From the NCBI RefSeq assembly GCF_003367475.1, contig NZ_QRHA01000002.1:309540-373539 (forward strand): a stretch of 64,000 bases of DNA, read 5' to 3'. Numbering within the stretch: the first letter of the stretch is position 1; each line of letters starts with the position of its first letter. Position numbers and translations under genes: made by a program. Shown here piece after piece: positions 15,354 to 24,138 of this stretch. The notes below the pieces were generated by a model. That model worked only from the letters and a program-made list of their open reading frames with translations. It was not told where the DNA came from and did not search any database. The stretch is from Alteromonas aestuariivivens. GTDB lineage: Bacteria; Pseudomonadota; Gammaproteobacteria; Enterobacterales; Alteromonadaceae.

Positions 15354-17813
15354 CTATTGAACAAGGACCACTGCACTGCCCAGCAGGGCGGCACAACTGG
15401 CTTTGGTAATGGTTCGGGTGTAGGTTGCATCGCAGCTGGCGACGCCGTTACACGCGGAAAGGCGGTCAATCAGGTTGTCCAGTTCAACCCCTACCTCTGT
15501 GGTATCTGCCTGGCTGCCAAGGTTGCTCAGCAGCATCCGTTCGAGCAGAGGGCCTGTGACTCCCGTTCGGTTAACTGCTCCGAAAGCCACCCCCGGAGGC
15601 TGACTGAAATCAAAATCCGGGAAGTAGCTGCTGCGCAGACTGTTGTCTTCAACCAGAGTGTCGCAGTAGCGGATGGCAAGCTGGGTGATGGCCATCTGAT
15701 TGGCTGCCACAAAGCTTTCCAGTCCGGTGACCGACGGCAGTTGTTGCCTGAGGGTTTCATAGCTGTCAGCAACGGCAGTGTGTGAGCTGGCCACACCGGT
15801 CAGCGCCGACATGGTGGCGTTGATTTCAGCGAATTTTCGGGTACCAATCTGGCTTTGTGGTGCCAGATCAGCCGGAGCGGGAGTGGGGGCGGGCTCCGCT
15901 TCGACAACCACGTTCTCATGTTCCCCCAGCCGTTCAAAGGTCAGGAAAAACTCATCCTGGGCCGGACCTTTCTCAACCGGAATGATGGTGCCCTGGCGTG
16001 ACAGCGCAAAACCGTCTCCAGCCGTGTAGGCCTGGGCATCAACAGTGGTTGCCAGGCGCGAAAATACCTGGCCGGCAAACGATTCGCGACCGTTCAGGCC
16101 GATGCGCATGCCTTCCAGGGCAAAGCTGTCAAAGCTTGCTTTTGCGTCAAGGCTGATGAAAAAGGGCTCTGCGAACAGGTAGCTGTAGCTGTCGTACTGG
16201 CTTACCTCAAACACCACGTAGCTTTGCTCCGTACCAATGAGGTCGCCGATCCCAAACAGCAGGTAATATTTCTGGCCAATACCGGCCTCGAAGTTTTTGC
16301 TGATCTGTTCCTGTGTCAACACCCGGTTGTGAATGGCGACCATGCGGATGATCCCGGACCAGCTGAAATCGCCGGAAACCTCGCTGCCAAGCACCAGTGC
16401 AAAACTGTCATCCCAGTCCAGCAGGTTGCCGGGTGCCACGGAATCGCTGACGTCAATCAGTTCACCATTAACGTAGAGCTCACGCCCGCGAGTGGGGTGG
16501 TAGCTGGCAACCACGTGCTGAAGGGATGCCTGCAGCACTTCATCGGCGTCAGGTGTGCTCAGCACCGGCTCGCCATTGATGTCAGTCTGGCCAGTGCGCA
16601 GCAAAAAGTCGTAGTTGTAAAGGGTCTGGCCTAAAGTGAAATTGCGCCTGTCCTTGCCGCCGGAATAGCTGATGATTCTGGCGGGGCCCTCCTGAGTCAC
16701 ATTGGCTGGCGCAACCCAGGCTTCAACGGAAAACTCGCCGGTGGCTACCAGCTGATCGTAGAGTTTTTTGCTGTTGCTGGTTGCGCCCTGAGCCTTGCCG
16801 TCCAGCAATTGGATGCCGTAACCGCCGACCCAGCTGTAGTCGCCACTCAGTGTGAGGTTCAGGGCAGGCTCAACGCCACTGGTATCGAAGGCCACATTGC
16901 CGCTGCCGGTTTTAAATTCCCATTTGGCGATTACGTTGCTTTCAATACGGCCACCACCGCTTGCCAGGGTGCCGTCAAACAGGGTCAGTGCATCGGAATG
17001 CACCAGTTCCGCCGCCAGTTCGGTTAGCGGGATAGCGTCAGCAAACTCGGCAATGGCGTTTTCCAGCGCCGTTGCGTCGCTGCCACAGTCGCTCCAGCAG
17101 TTGTGGAATTCATTGCGCAGGCGTATGACGAAACGGGAGCTGCCTGGCAGGTCCAGATTCATACGGTCTTTTGCTGCCAGATAGGCCTCGTCGATGTCGG
17201 CGGATGCAAAATAGGGCGCAATGGGAATGCTGGCGTCAGAAGTGTGGCAGCCGGCGCAGAAATTCTGTAGCAGTGGATAGACGGTGGTTCCAAACTGCGC
17301 AGCAGACTCAGGGAAGTTTCGAGTGGTTCCCGGTGATTGTGCTACGGGAGCTTTCAGTTCTATTTCAGTCTCCTGAGCTCCACTGTCAGCCAGATTTGCC
17401 CAGTTGCTTATCCAGGTCGTCATGATATCGGCGCAGGCGGAAGCGCTGGTCAGCCAGCAGTTGTGTCCGCCTGCGACTTTCTGTACCAGCAGGGATTCGC
17501 CCGGTTCACTCAGGTTTACCAGCCCGCCGGTGTCGGTATAGGCGGCGTTGATGTCGTCATTACGGGCGAAGGAGGGCAACTGTTGTCCCTGCACGTGGCA
17601 GGCTCCGCACCGATCCTCGGTGGCAGTATTGTCCCACAATGCCTGCTTGAAACGGCTGACATCCTCGGTGGAGGGCGCAGGCCCACTGTAATTAAGAACC
17701 GGTTGTTCGGTTGGTGGTGGCAGTGGAGTGGGAGTAACCTCGGTTTCGCTGCCACCACAGCCACTCAGCAGGGCCAGTGCAATGGCCGCCAGACAGGAAG
17801 TGCGTAACAACAT
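15354..17813 (-). CDS. LamG-domain lipoprotein with two haem-binding motifs
   Basis: 819 residues. Lipobox LLSGC with Cys19, then a Pro/Thr-rich linker. CGACH (Cys69, Cys72, His73) and CAGCH (Cys185, Cys188, His189) are c-type haem attachment sites. A concanavalin/LamG-like beta-sandwich spans roughly residues 280-530 (FSVEAWVAPANV, GRELYVNGELI), and a C-terminal region of unknown fold completes it. It looks like a lipid-anchored, periplasmic or surface dihaem protein with a carbohydrate- or protein-binding domain. Three bases separate it from the upstream gene, so co-transcription is near certain. The mix of haem motifs and LamG recalls Planctomycete surface cytochromes. Confidence 0.78.
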   Translation of the reverse strand: MLLRTSCLAAIALALLSGCGGSETEVTPTPLPPPTEQPVLNYSGPAPSTEDVSRFKQALWDNTATEDRCGACHVQGQQLPSFARNDDINAAYTDTGGLVNLSEPGESLLVQKVAGGHNCWLTSASACADIMTTWISNWANLADSGAQETEIELKAPVAQSPGTTRNFPESAAQFGTTVYPLLQNFCAGCHTSDASIPIAPYFASADIDEAYLAAKDRMNLDLPGSSRFVIRLRNEFHNCWSDCGSDATALENAIAEFADAIPLTELAAELVHSDALTLFDGTLASGGGRIESNVIAKWEFKTGSGNVAFDTSGVEPALNLTLSGDYSWVGGYGIQLLDGKAQGATSNSKKLYDQLVATGEFSVEAWVAPANVTQEGPARIISYSGGKDRRNFTLGQTLYNYDFLLRTGQTDINGEPVLSTPDADEVLQASLQHVVASYHPTRGRELYVNGELIDVSDSVAPGNLLDWDDSFALVLGSEVSGDFSWSGIIRMVAIHNRVLTQEQISKNFEAGIGQKYYLLFGIGDLIGTEQSYVVFEVSQYDSYSYLFAEPFFISLDAKASFDSFALEGMRIGLNGRESFAGQVFSRLATTVDAQAYTAGDGFALSRQGTIIPVEKGPAQDEFFLTFERLGEHENVVVEAEPAPTPAPADLAPQSQIGTRKFAEINATMSALTGVASSHTAVADSYETLRQQLPSVTGLESFVAANQMAITQLAIRYCDTLVEDNSLRSSYFPDFDFSQPPGVAFGAVNRTGVTGPLLERMLLSNLGSQADTTEVGVELDNLIDRLSACNGVASCDATYTRTITKASCAALLGSAVVLVQ

Positions 17814-17816
17814 GGC

Positions 17817-19058
17817 TTATTCTCCTTTGCAGTAGCTGGCGGTATCAGCAAAGACCTGTTTCATGCGGTAGCCATTAGCAGTAAACTGGTCTGTGATGAA
17901 ATCAATCTGGTTGCGGTCCTGGGCGTCCTGTGGTTTTCGAAGACATACTTCCTCAAACACCTTACTGACCTGGCAACGAGCGAACCGGGCACTGTTGGCC
18001 AGCTCCTGTCCCATGCTCTTTGCACCTTCGCCCTGCCCGGGCAAACTATCGGACCAGCCCAGATTCTGATTAGGGCCAGAGCGCCAGTAATTTTCCCACG
18101 CATCGCTGGTGGTAATGTAACCGTGCACAAAATTGTTGCTGTTTATCCAGTATTTGGCCTGTACTCGCAGGCCGGTTTCCGGATCGGTCTGGCCGTCGCG
18201 GTGGTAACTCAACTGCCCGTTGAGACCGTCCGGATCGGCTTCGGTGTCGTAGGCGTAGTTGTAATAGGCGAAGGCCTGGGCCATGGGGTCCATGCCGGAA
18301 TGGCAGCCTACGCAGCTGTTGTGGAACAACCGGCTGTCGCCGCCCGGGCTGCGGCTGACGTCCTGGCGAACCCGGTCCGGCGGCCGGGTGATATCGGCTA
18401 CACCTTCCATATCGGTGCACAAATGGTTGATTAGGGTAAAGCGGAACATGGCGCGGTTGGTGCCGTCCTTAAAGAAGGATTTGGCCGCGGCGCGGGAGGT
18501 CAGTACGCCAGCCGTTGCCTCTGTTGGCAAGCCAGTGACGCTGGATTGTTGTGCCCGGACCAGATTCGCTTTCAAATCGGTGTGGGTGTCTTCCATTGCC
18601 TGGTAATGGCTATTACTGGAATTGCTGTACGCCGGCAGGCCGAGAGAATCGTCGCCCACATAGATGAGGTCGCCACTGAGTATCTGGCGGAAATCCACAT
18701 CATCGCGGATAACCCCTATTACGGTGGCGGTGTAATCATTAAGTGGCGCAAATACGTCGAAGGATTCATTGGTCCAGGGGGTGATCCAGTGCTTGAGGGT
18801 GACATTGTAAAAGGCCGGGTTTTGCATCGCCAACTGCGCCGCTTCGTTATCCTGGCCGTTGGCTATCAGCGTTTCCATTTCATCCAGCACGGCCGCACTT
18901 GCAGGTACACCGGTCAGCCTGTCGTGCATTCGCATGGCCTGTTCCCGTGGACCAGCCTGCACCTGGCACACTAACGCGAGGCTGCTGAATAAGATCAGCC
19001 AGCCTTTGCATCGTCCACAAACCCGTCGTAAATGCGATTTTCCACCGAAATTTTGCAC
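17817..19058 (-). CDS. Exported cytochrome-motif protein, first gene of the leftward unit
   Basis: 413 residues. An N-terminal hydrophobic stretch ends at VQA-GP, a signal peptide. SCVGCHSGMDPMAQAF near residue 255 is one c-type haem site followed by a Met-rich stretch typical of DUF1588/DUF1592-like planctomycete-type cytochrome proteins. Three more cysteines occur (CTDME, ARCQVS, EEVCLR), plus CKGE at the C-terminus. It probably works with the LamG lipoprotein and DUF1501 protein encoded just after it. The promoter must lie in the 271-base gap shared with the divergent operon at 19330, where I could not pick confident hexamers. Function unknown. Confidence 0.7.
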   Translation of the reverse strand: MQNFGGKSHLRRVCGRCKGWLILFSSLALVCQVQAGPREQAMRMHDRLTGVPASAAVLDEMETLIANGQDNEAAQLAMQNPAFYNVTLKHWITPWTNESFDVFAPLNDYTATVIGVIRDDVDFRQILSGDLIYVGDDSLGLPAYSNSSNSHYQAMEDTHTDLKANLVRAQQSSVTGLPTEATAGVLTSRAAAKSFFKDGTNRAMFRFTLINHLCTDMEGVADITRPPDRVRQDVSRSPGGDSRLFHNSCVGCHSGMDPMAQAFAYYNYAYDTEADPDGLNGQLSYHRDGQTDPETGLRVQAKYWINSNNFVHGYITTSDAWENYWRSGPNQNLGWSDSLPGQGEGAKSMGQELANSARFARCQVSKVFEEVCLRKPQDAQDRNQIDFITDQFTANGYRMKQVFADTASYCKGE

Positions 19059-19329
19059 CGCTGTCTCCTCAAGCCTTTGGCATGCATCGAATAAAAGCAG
19101 GTCTTAAAACAGGGTTAAATAGTGGTGTGGGCAGTTAGGTATGAGATTGGATAGCTTTAAATTGGCTTGAGGCTCTGTATATCAGGCGTGTAGGGGCGCT
19201 GTTAAGGTATTAAATGCCATTCCCTTATATGGACGCCAGTGTTGTTTTTGTACAGCCGGAATGAAATTCTGAGCCTGCCACACATGGCACACCTTTTCTT
19301 TATCACCGACATAAAAAAGTGCAGTACCC

Positions 19330-22020
19330 ATGAAGCAACGTTGCGCCAGCCAATTCCGCTTGTTACGCCGGGCCCTGATTCTATCCGGGCTGGGAGTCAT
19401 GCTATTGGGCTGTGGCGAGTCGGTGGTAAGTCAGTCCGGTGACGAGCCGGACCCGGTGGTAGTGGACGTACCAATTGCTTTTATCAAACGCTCCATCCCT
19501 GTGGATGAAAACGGCAGCATCCGCGAAAACGATTTACGCCGGCCGGAACTGTTTTTCCCCGGAGCGGGGCTTTACATTAAAACCCGTGCTTCGGTGAGTG
19601 CCGAAGTCCGAAACATTACTGACGCACTGTTTAGTGCAACGGATAGCCAGGACGCGGGAAGCGAACGCCCCCAGTACGATGTCAAGGATCTGGAAGTTTC
19701 CTACGACGGTACGCGGTTACTGTTTGCTTTGCGGGCACCAGAAATTGAAGGGCTGGATGACGACGAACAACCAACCTGGAACATCTGGGAATACGATCGT
19801 ACCACCGATGAACTGACCAGAATCATCCGCTCGGATATTGTTGCCGAAGCTGGCCAGGACACCGCCCCCGTATACCTGCCGGATGGTCGCATTCTGTTTT
19901 CCTCTACCCGCCAGCGCACCAACCAGGCCATTTTGCTGGATGAAGGAAAGGCACAGTTTTCAGCCGTGGAAGAAAGCCGCAGCACCCAGGCGTCGGTGTT
20001 GCATGTTATGGATGCCAACGGTGAGAATCTGACTCAGGTATCTTTCAACCAGAGCCATGACCTCGACCCCATCGTTCTGGCAGACGGCAAAGTGCTGTTC
20101 AGCCGCTGGGATCGCGCTGCAAGTGATAAAGGCATACATCTTTACCGTATGAACCCCGATGGCAGCGATCTGGAAGTGCTTTATGGCCGTCACAGCCACG
20201 ACTTCAACGGCCGCAGCCAAAATTTTGTGCAAAGCCGGATAACCCCTGACGGGCAGGTACTGGTTGCCCTGCGTGATTATCGCAATGATCGCCTGGGTGG
20301 GGATTTTGCGCTGCTGGATGTGAACAGCTACATCGACACCCATACGCCAATTGCCGGCAACGACAGCCTGACGGGACCTGCTCAGGTTGCTGCCCTGTTC
20401 GATAACGTAGATACCGAAGCGGACTTGTCACCGGGCGGGTATTTCGCATCGGTTTACCCGCTGTGGGATGGCAGCGGTCGCCAGCTGTTTGCCTGGAGCC
20501 AGTGCCGTGTGCAGGACAGCAGTGCATCGTCCACCGGAGCAGATAAGTATTTACCCTGCAGCGACGTGGACGTGAGTGATGAGCGCTATACAGCTGCACC
20601 TTTGCTGTACGGTTTGTGGATGTACGATCCGGCCAGTGAAACCCAGCAGGTAATCGCCCTGCCGGAAGAAGGGCTGGCCTATACCGAAGTGGTATCCATG
20701 GAGCCCCGGCCCTATCCGGCGGATTACACTGCCGAACAGCTCGATGCGGAACTGATGGCGGAAAACCTGGGCGTTCTGCATGTAAAAAGTATTTATGATC
20801 TTGACGGTGACGATACCAGCCCGTTTGGCCTGGCAGCGACATCCGACCCCAGTCAGACATCGCCTTCACAACGCCGCGCGCGCTTTGTACGGGTGACCAA
20901 AAGCGTGTCTATCCCCCAGCGTGACGTGCAGGAAGTGCCCAATATTGCGTTTGGCCCGAATCGCAACCTGTTGATGCGCGACGTTATTGGGTATGCACCA
21001 ATTGAACCGGATGGTTCGGTGTGGATTGAGGTGCCGGCAAACGTTCCTCTGGCCATCAGCCTGTTGGACGAAAACGGAAAACGCATCAGCCAGCGCCATG
21101 ATAACTGGTTGCAGGTTATCCCCGGAGAAGTGAAAACCTGCAATGGCTGCCACACGGTTAACAGCACTGTGCCCCATGGTCGGCTTGACGCTGAAAATCC
21201 TTCCATCAATCAGGGGGCTGCACTGAATGGGTCACCATTCCCTGGAGCCAATCCGGAAATTTTTGCCGATTACGGCGACACCATGGCCCAGGCCCGTGCC
21301 CGGGTGCTGGGGGACTCGTACGTTACTGCGGATGTGGTTTTTGAGGATGTGTGGACAGACCCAGCGCAAACACAACCCGCTGAAGCCATAAGGCTGGCCT
21401 ACGCTGATCTGCAAACGCCATTGCCAATCTCGCAAAGCTGTGCGCAAAACTGGACATCGCTTTGCCGCATTACCATCAATTTTCCCGAGCACATCCAGCC
21501 ACTGTTTGATTTGCCGCGCATGGTTACCGATGAAAACGGTCTGGAGGTCGCCGACCATACCTGCGTGAGCTGCCACAACTCCATGGACGCCGACGGCAAC
21601 ACTCAGGTTCCGGCTGCGCAACTGGAGCTGACCAGCCGGCCTTCCAGCAATGACCCCAAGCTGATGACCAGCTACCGGGAATTGCTCTACAGCGACAACG
21701 AACAGGAGATTGTCGATGGACTGCTGGTGGACAGGCTGGTGGTTGTGACCGATGAAGATGGCAATCCGCTGTATGAGCTGGATGAGAACGGCGAACTGAT
21801 TTTGGACGAAAGCGGCAACCCGATTGAGCGAACCAGCACGGTCAACCTGTCACAGCCGGCAACTGTGCGTGGTGCGGAAGCCAGTTTCCGTCTTTTCCGT
21901 GTGCTGGAAACCGGCAGTCATGCTGGCTGGATGACGCCTGCTGAGCAGCGTTTGCTCGCTGAATGGCTGGATATCGGTGCCCAGTACTACAACAACCCCT
22001 TTGATGTACCACAGGACTGA
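19330..22020 (+). CDS. HzsA-related beta-propeller lipoprotein with two c-haem sites
   Basis: 896 residues. Lipobox MLLGC with Cys28. PD40/WD40-like propeller repeats occupy roughly residues 100-460 (DTAPVYLPDGRILFSSTRQR, HDLDPIVLADGKVLFSRWDR). Two haem sites follow: CNGCH (Cys604-His608) and CVSCH (Cys745-His749). The C-terminus HAGWMTPAEQRLLAEWLDIG is typical of proteins annotated as hydrazine-synthase-alpha related. That name reflects domain layout only; there is no sign of anammox here. The protein should be lipid-anchored in the periplasm or on the surface and could pass electrons. It starts the long rightward cluster, 4 bases ahead of the next gene. Confidence 0.8.
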   Translation: MKQRCASQFRLLRRALILSGLGVMLLGCGESVVSQSGDEPDPVVVDVPIAFIKRSIPVDENGSIRENDLRRPELFFPGAGLYIKTRASVSAEVRNITDALFSATDSQDAGSERPQYDVKDLEVSYDGTRLLFALRAPEIEGLDDDEQPTWNIWEYDRTTDELTRIIRSDIVAEAGQDTAPVYLPDGRILFSSTRQRTNQAILLDEGKAQFSAVEESRSTQASVLHVMDANGENLTQVSFNQSHDLDPIVLADGKVLFSRWDRAASDKGIHLYRMNPDGSDLEVLYGRHSHDFNGRSQNFVQSRITPDGQVLVALRDYRNDRLGGDFALLDVNSYIDTHTPIAGNDSLTGPAQVAALFDNVDTEADLSPGGYFASVYPLWDGSGRQLFAWSQCRVQDSSASSTGADKYLPCSDVDVSDERYTAAPLLYGLWMYDPASETQQVIALPEEGLAYTEVVSMEPRPYPADYTAEQLDAELMAENLGVLHVKSIYDLDGDDTSPFGLAATSDPSQTSPSQRRARFVRVTKSVSIPQRDVQEVPNIAFGPNRNLLMRDVIGYAPIEPDGSVWIEVPANVPLAISLLDENGKRISQRHDNWLQVIPGEVKTCNGCHTVNSTVPHGRLDAENPSINQGAALNGSPFPGANPEIFADYGDTMAQARARVLGDSYVTADVVFEDVWTDPAQTQPAEAIRLAYADLQTPLPISQSCAQNWTSLCRITINFPEHIQPLFDLPRMVTDENGLEVADHTCVSCHNSMDADGNTQVPAAQLELTSRPSSNDPKLMTSYRELLYSDNEQEIVDGLLVDRLVVVTDEDGNPLYELDENGELILDESGNPIERTSTVNLSQPATVRGAEASFRLFRVLETGSHAGWMTPAEQRLLAEWLDIGAQYYNNPFDVPQD

Positions 22021-22024
22021 GCCG

Positions 22025-22759
22025 ATGAAATGGTTGCTGGTGTGCTGCATCGTAATATTAGGACTGGCTTCTGCCCGCGCAGACATCCTGGAGGTGACTG
22101 TGGTGGAACCGTATGTGGACATGCACAGCGGCCCGGCCAGTGAGTATCCGGTATTCCACATTATTGAACAGGGCCAGTCGGTCGCTGTGCTGAAAACCCG
22201 CACTGGCTGGTACAAAGTGCGCACGGCAAAGGGCATTGAAGGCTGGATTGTCGCCGACGACCTGGTGATGGCTGAAATCGCCCCGGGCCAGACAGTAGCG
22301 CTGCCTGAATACCGTTTTGAAGACTATCAGCAGCGCACGTTTGAATTTGGTGTGTACACCGGGCGGCTGGACAACAGCAACTCGCTGTCGGTCAGCGCTG
22401 CCTGGGCCATGACACAGAACATTGTGGCGGAAGTCAGTGCCACACAGGCCCTTGGCGAATACGCTGAAAACCAGCTGTGGCTGGTGCGTGTTCAGCATTT
22501 CATTTTTCCCAAGTGGCGCCTGTCGCCATATATGACGCTGGGTTTCGGCCAGATTCGAACCACCCCTGATACCACCCTTATTCAGGGGGGAGGGGAGTCC
22601 CGTACCAGCGATTTGATGGAAGTGGGCCTTGGGGCGCGCTACTACCTGTTGCGAAATTTTTCCGCACGGCTTGAATACAAACGCCTGACGGCACTGACCG
22701 CGCGCGATGACCTAGAGGAGTTAAACCAGTGGCAACTCGGTTTCTCGGTGTTTTTCTAA
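22025..22759 (+). CDS. SH3b-domain plus outer-membrane barrel protein
   Basis: About 244 residues from ATG 22025. A signal peptide ends near ARA-DI. A bacterial SH3 domain covers residues 25-85 (EPYVDMHSGPASEYPVF, GWYKVRTAKGIEGWI). The remaining 150 residues have alternating beta strands ending in LGFSVFF, whose terminal Phe suits an outer-membrane barrel recognised by the BAM complex. The SH3 part may bind peptidoglycan or a partner peptide in the periplasm. Its 3' end overlaps the next gene by 31 bases, so the pair is translationally coupled. Exact role unknown. Confidence 0.75.
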   Translation: MKWLLVCCIVILGLASARADILEVTVVEPYVDMHSGPASEYPVFHIIEQGQSVAVLKTRTGWYKVRTAKGIEGWIVADDLVMAEIAPGQTVALPEYRFEDYQQRTFEFGVYTGRLDNSNSLSVSAAWAMTQNIVAEVSATQALGEYAENQLWLVRVQHFIFPKWRLSPYMTLGFGQIRTTPDTTLIQGGGESRTSDLMEVGLGARYYLLRNFSARLEYKRLTALTARDDLEELNQWQLGFSVFF

Positions 22760-23352
22760 GCACCTTATTAATGACCCTGCCGGTATCGGCCAACCTGGAT
22801 CAGGTGGTGATTGAACCGCAGCTTGAACGCCGCGACATCACGGAAGCGGACATTGACAGCGAAAATTTCGAAGTGGCGCTGTTTGCCGGCCAGGTGAGCG
22901 TGGAAGACTTTTCTTCCGGTGTATTGGTGGGCGCGTCTTTGACTTACCACGTGAGTGAAAACCTGTTTGCTGAAATGGCTTACGGACAGGCTGAAGCCGG
23001 CCAGACCAGTTATGAAATCCTGTCCGGTGGCGCCCAGTTTCTGACAGACGAAGAACGCCAGTACCGCTATTACGACCTGGCCATAGGCTACAAGTTTAAC
23101 GGCGAAGTGTTCGTGTCCCAGGGCCGTGCGCTGAACAGTGACTTCTATTTTATGCTGGGTGGCGGCAACACCGACTTTGCTGCCGACAGCCATTTTACTC
23201 TGGTTCTGGGAGCCGGCTACCGGTTGTTGCTGACCGATTATCTGGCGCTGCGACTGGATGCCCGTGACCGTATTTTCAGCAGTGAACTGATTGGTGAACA
23301 GAAAGAAACCCATAACATGCAGTACACCCTGGGTGTCAGCCTGTTTTTTTAA
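22729..23352 (+). CDS. Small outer-membrane beta-barrel protein
   Basis: 207 residues. GTG 22729 has GAGGAG 8 bases upstream, and the signal peptide (LGVFLSTLLMTLPVSA-NL) depends on this start even though it lies inside the previous gene. The mature part is strand-rich, with TYHVSENLFAEMAYGQAEA early on and TLGVSLFF at the C-terminus, a good outer-membrane insertion signal. It looks like an OmpA/OmpW-sized eight-stranded barrel. Paired with the SH3-barrel protein it may form the outer-membrane part of the cluster's machine. No named family recognised. Confidence 0.75.
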   Translation: MATRFLGVFLSTLLMTLPVSANLDQVVIEPQLERRDITEADIDSENFEVALFAGQVSVEDFSSGVLVGASLTYHVSENLFAEMAYGQAEAGQTSYEILSGGAQFLTDEERQYRYYDLAIGYKFNGEVFVSQGRALNSDFYFMLGGGNTDFAADSHFTLVLGAGYRLLLTDYLALRLDARDRIFSSELIGEQKETHNMQYTLGVSLFF

Positions 23353-23367
23353 TCGACGGAGAGATTT

Positions 23368-23886
23368 ATGCGACTACAACCTGAAAAGAGCTTTGCAGCG
23401 GTAGCGATTTTGGTTCTGGTACTGCTGGGCATGACAACCACTGCAACCCAGGCCGCCACGACTGAACTAAGCCCGGCGCCGGATTTCGTCCTGAAAAGCC
23501 GCAGCGGTGACAACCTGCGCCTCAGCGAGCAGGTAGGCAATGTGGTGATTGTGAATTTCTGGGCATCCTGGTGTGGCCCTTGCCGGGAAGAACTGCCAGC
23601 GTTTGAGCAGATGTATCAGACCTATGCCGATATGGGCGTTACCGTACTGGCTGTGAACGTAGACGATGACCCGGCCAAAGCCAATACCCTGCTAAAAGAC
23701 ATTGAAGTGAGCTTTCCGGTGCTGTTCGACCCAGAGGGGGAAGTCAGTGAACTGTACGACGTATCGGCGATGCCGACGACTGTGCTGATCGACCGTTTTG
23801 GTAATGCACGCCTGGTTCACAAGGGTTACAAATCCGGTGATGAAGCTAAATATGAGCAGGCGCTGAACGCCCTGCTGCGGGAGTAA
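23368..23886 (+). CDS. TlpA-family thioredoxin-like protein
   Basis: 172 residues. Signal peptide (MTTTATQAA), then a thioredoxin fold with FWASWCGPCREELP carrying the WCGPC active site and MPTT providing the cis-proline. TlpA/ResA-type proteins act in the periplasm, commonly reducing cysteines so that haem or metal can be inserted. In this cluster it stands 3 bases before a lipoprotein whose tail ends in Cys-Gly-Cys, and among several c-type cytochromes, so these cysteines are natural substrates. The Glu-Glu-Leu-Pro after the active site is typical of the reducing members. Confidence 0.9.
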   Translation: MRLQPEKSFAAVAILVLVLLGMTTTATQAATTELSPAPDFVLKSRSGDNLRLSEQVGNVVIVNFWASWCGPCREELPAFEQMYQTYADMGVTVLAVNVDDDPAKANTLLKDIEVSFPVLFDPEGEVSELYDVSAMPTTVLIDRFGNARLVHKGYKSGDEAKYEQALNALLRE

Positions 23887-23889
23887 GTT

Positions 23890-24138
23890 ATGGATTGGCT
23901 CAAGGCGGTGAAATGCGTTGGTGCAGCGGTTGTGCTGGTGTTGAATACGGGGTGTGTGTCCACACTCAGTGACATTAAGCCCTGGGTCAAACCCTACGAA
24001 CGCAGCCATCTTGCAGACCCTATTATGAGCCAGAGCCGCAATCCGGTGGCATCGGCCTATACCAAGCACGTGTTCGAAGCCCGTGAAGGGGCTAGGGGGG
24101 CAGACGGTGGCGCAGGAGGTGGTTGTGGCTGCAACTAA
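23890..24138 (+). CDS. DUF4266 lipoprotein with Gly/Cys tail
   Basis: 82 residues. The lipobox at LNTGC puts the lipidated cysteine at 22. The mature protein has KPWVKPYERSHLADPIM, the conserved body of DUF4266, and ends in GADGGAGGGCGCN. The Cys-Gly-Cys-Asn end is unusual, and the glycine run looks like a flexible arm presenting a dithiol, metal site or modified peptide. The preceding gene is a thioredoxin. The next gene starts inside this one, and its ribosome site (GGAGGT) is made from the glycine codons of the tail. I recall these tails as conserved in the family, but I cannot check that here. Confidence 0.85.
   Translation: MDWLKAVKCVGAAVVLVLNTGCVSTLSDIKPWVKPYERSHLADPIMSQSRNPVASAYTKHVFEAREGARGADGGAGGGCGCN

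Noticed and set aside
19059..19329. Promoter hexamers for the two divergent clusters
   Set aside because: Several weak candidates, none with good spacing on both boxes, so none is listed.
20204..20869. 221-codon leftward frame inside the HzsA-like gene
   Set aside because: Arg/Pro/Ser-rich composition typical of an antisense shadow; no start signal.
19330..22020. Idea that the HzsA-like gene marks hydrazine or anammox metabolism
   Set aside because: Only the propeller-plus-haem layout matches. No HzsB/C, HDH or anammox context; the family name is structural.
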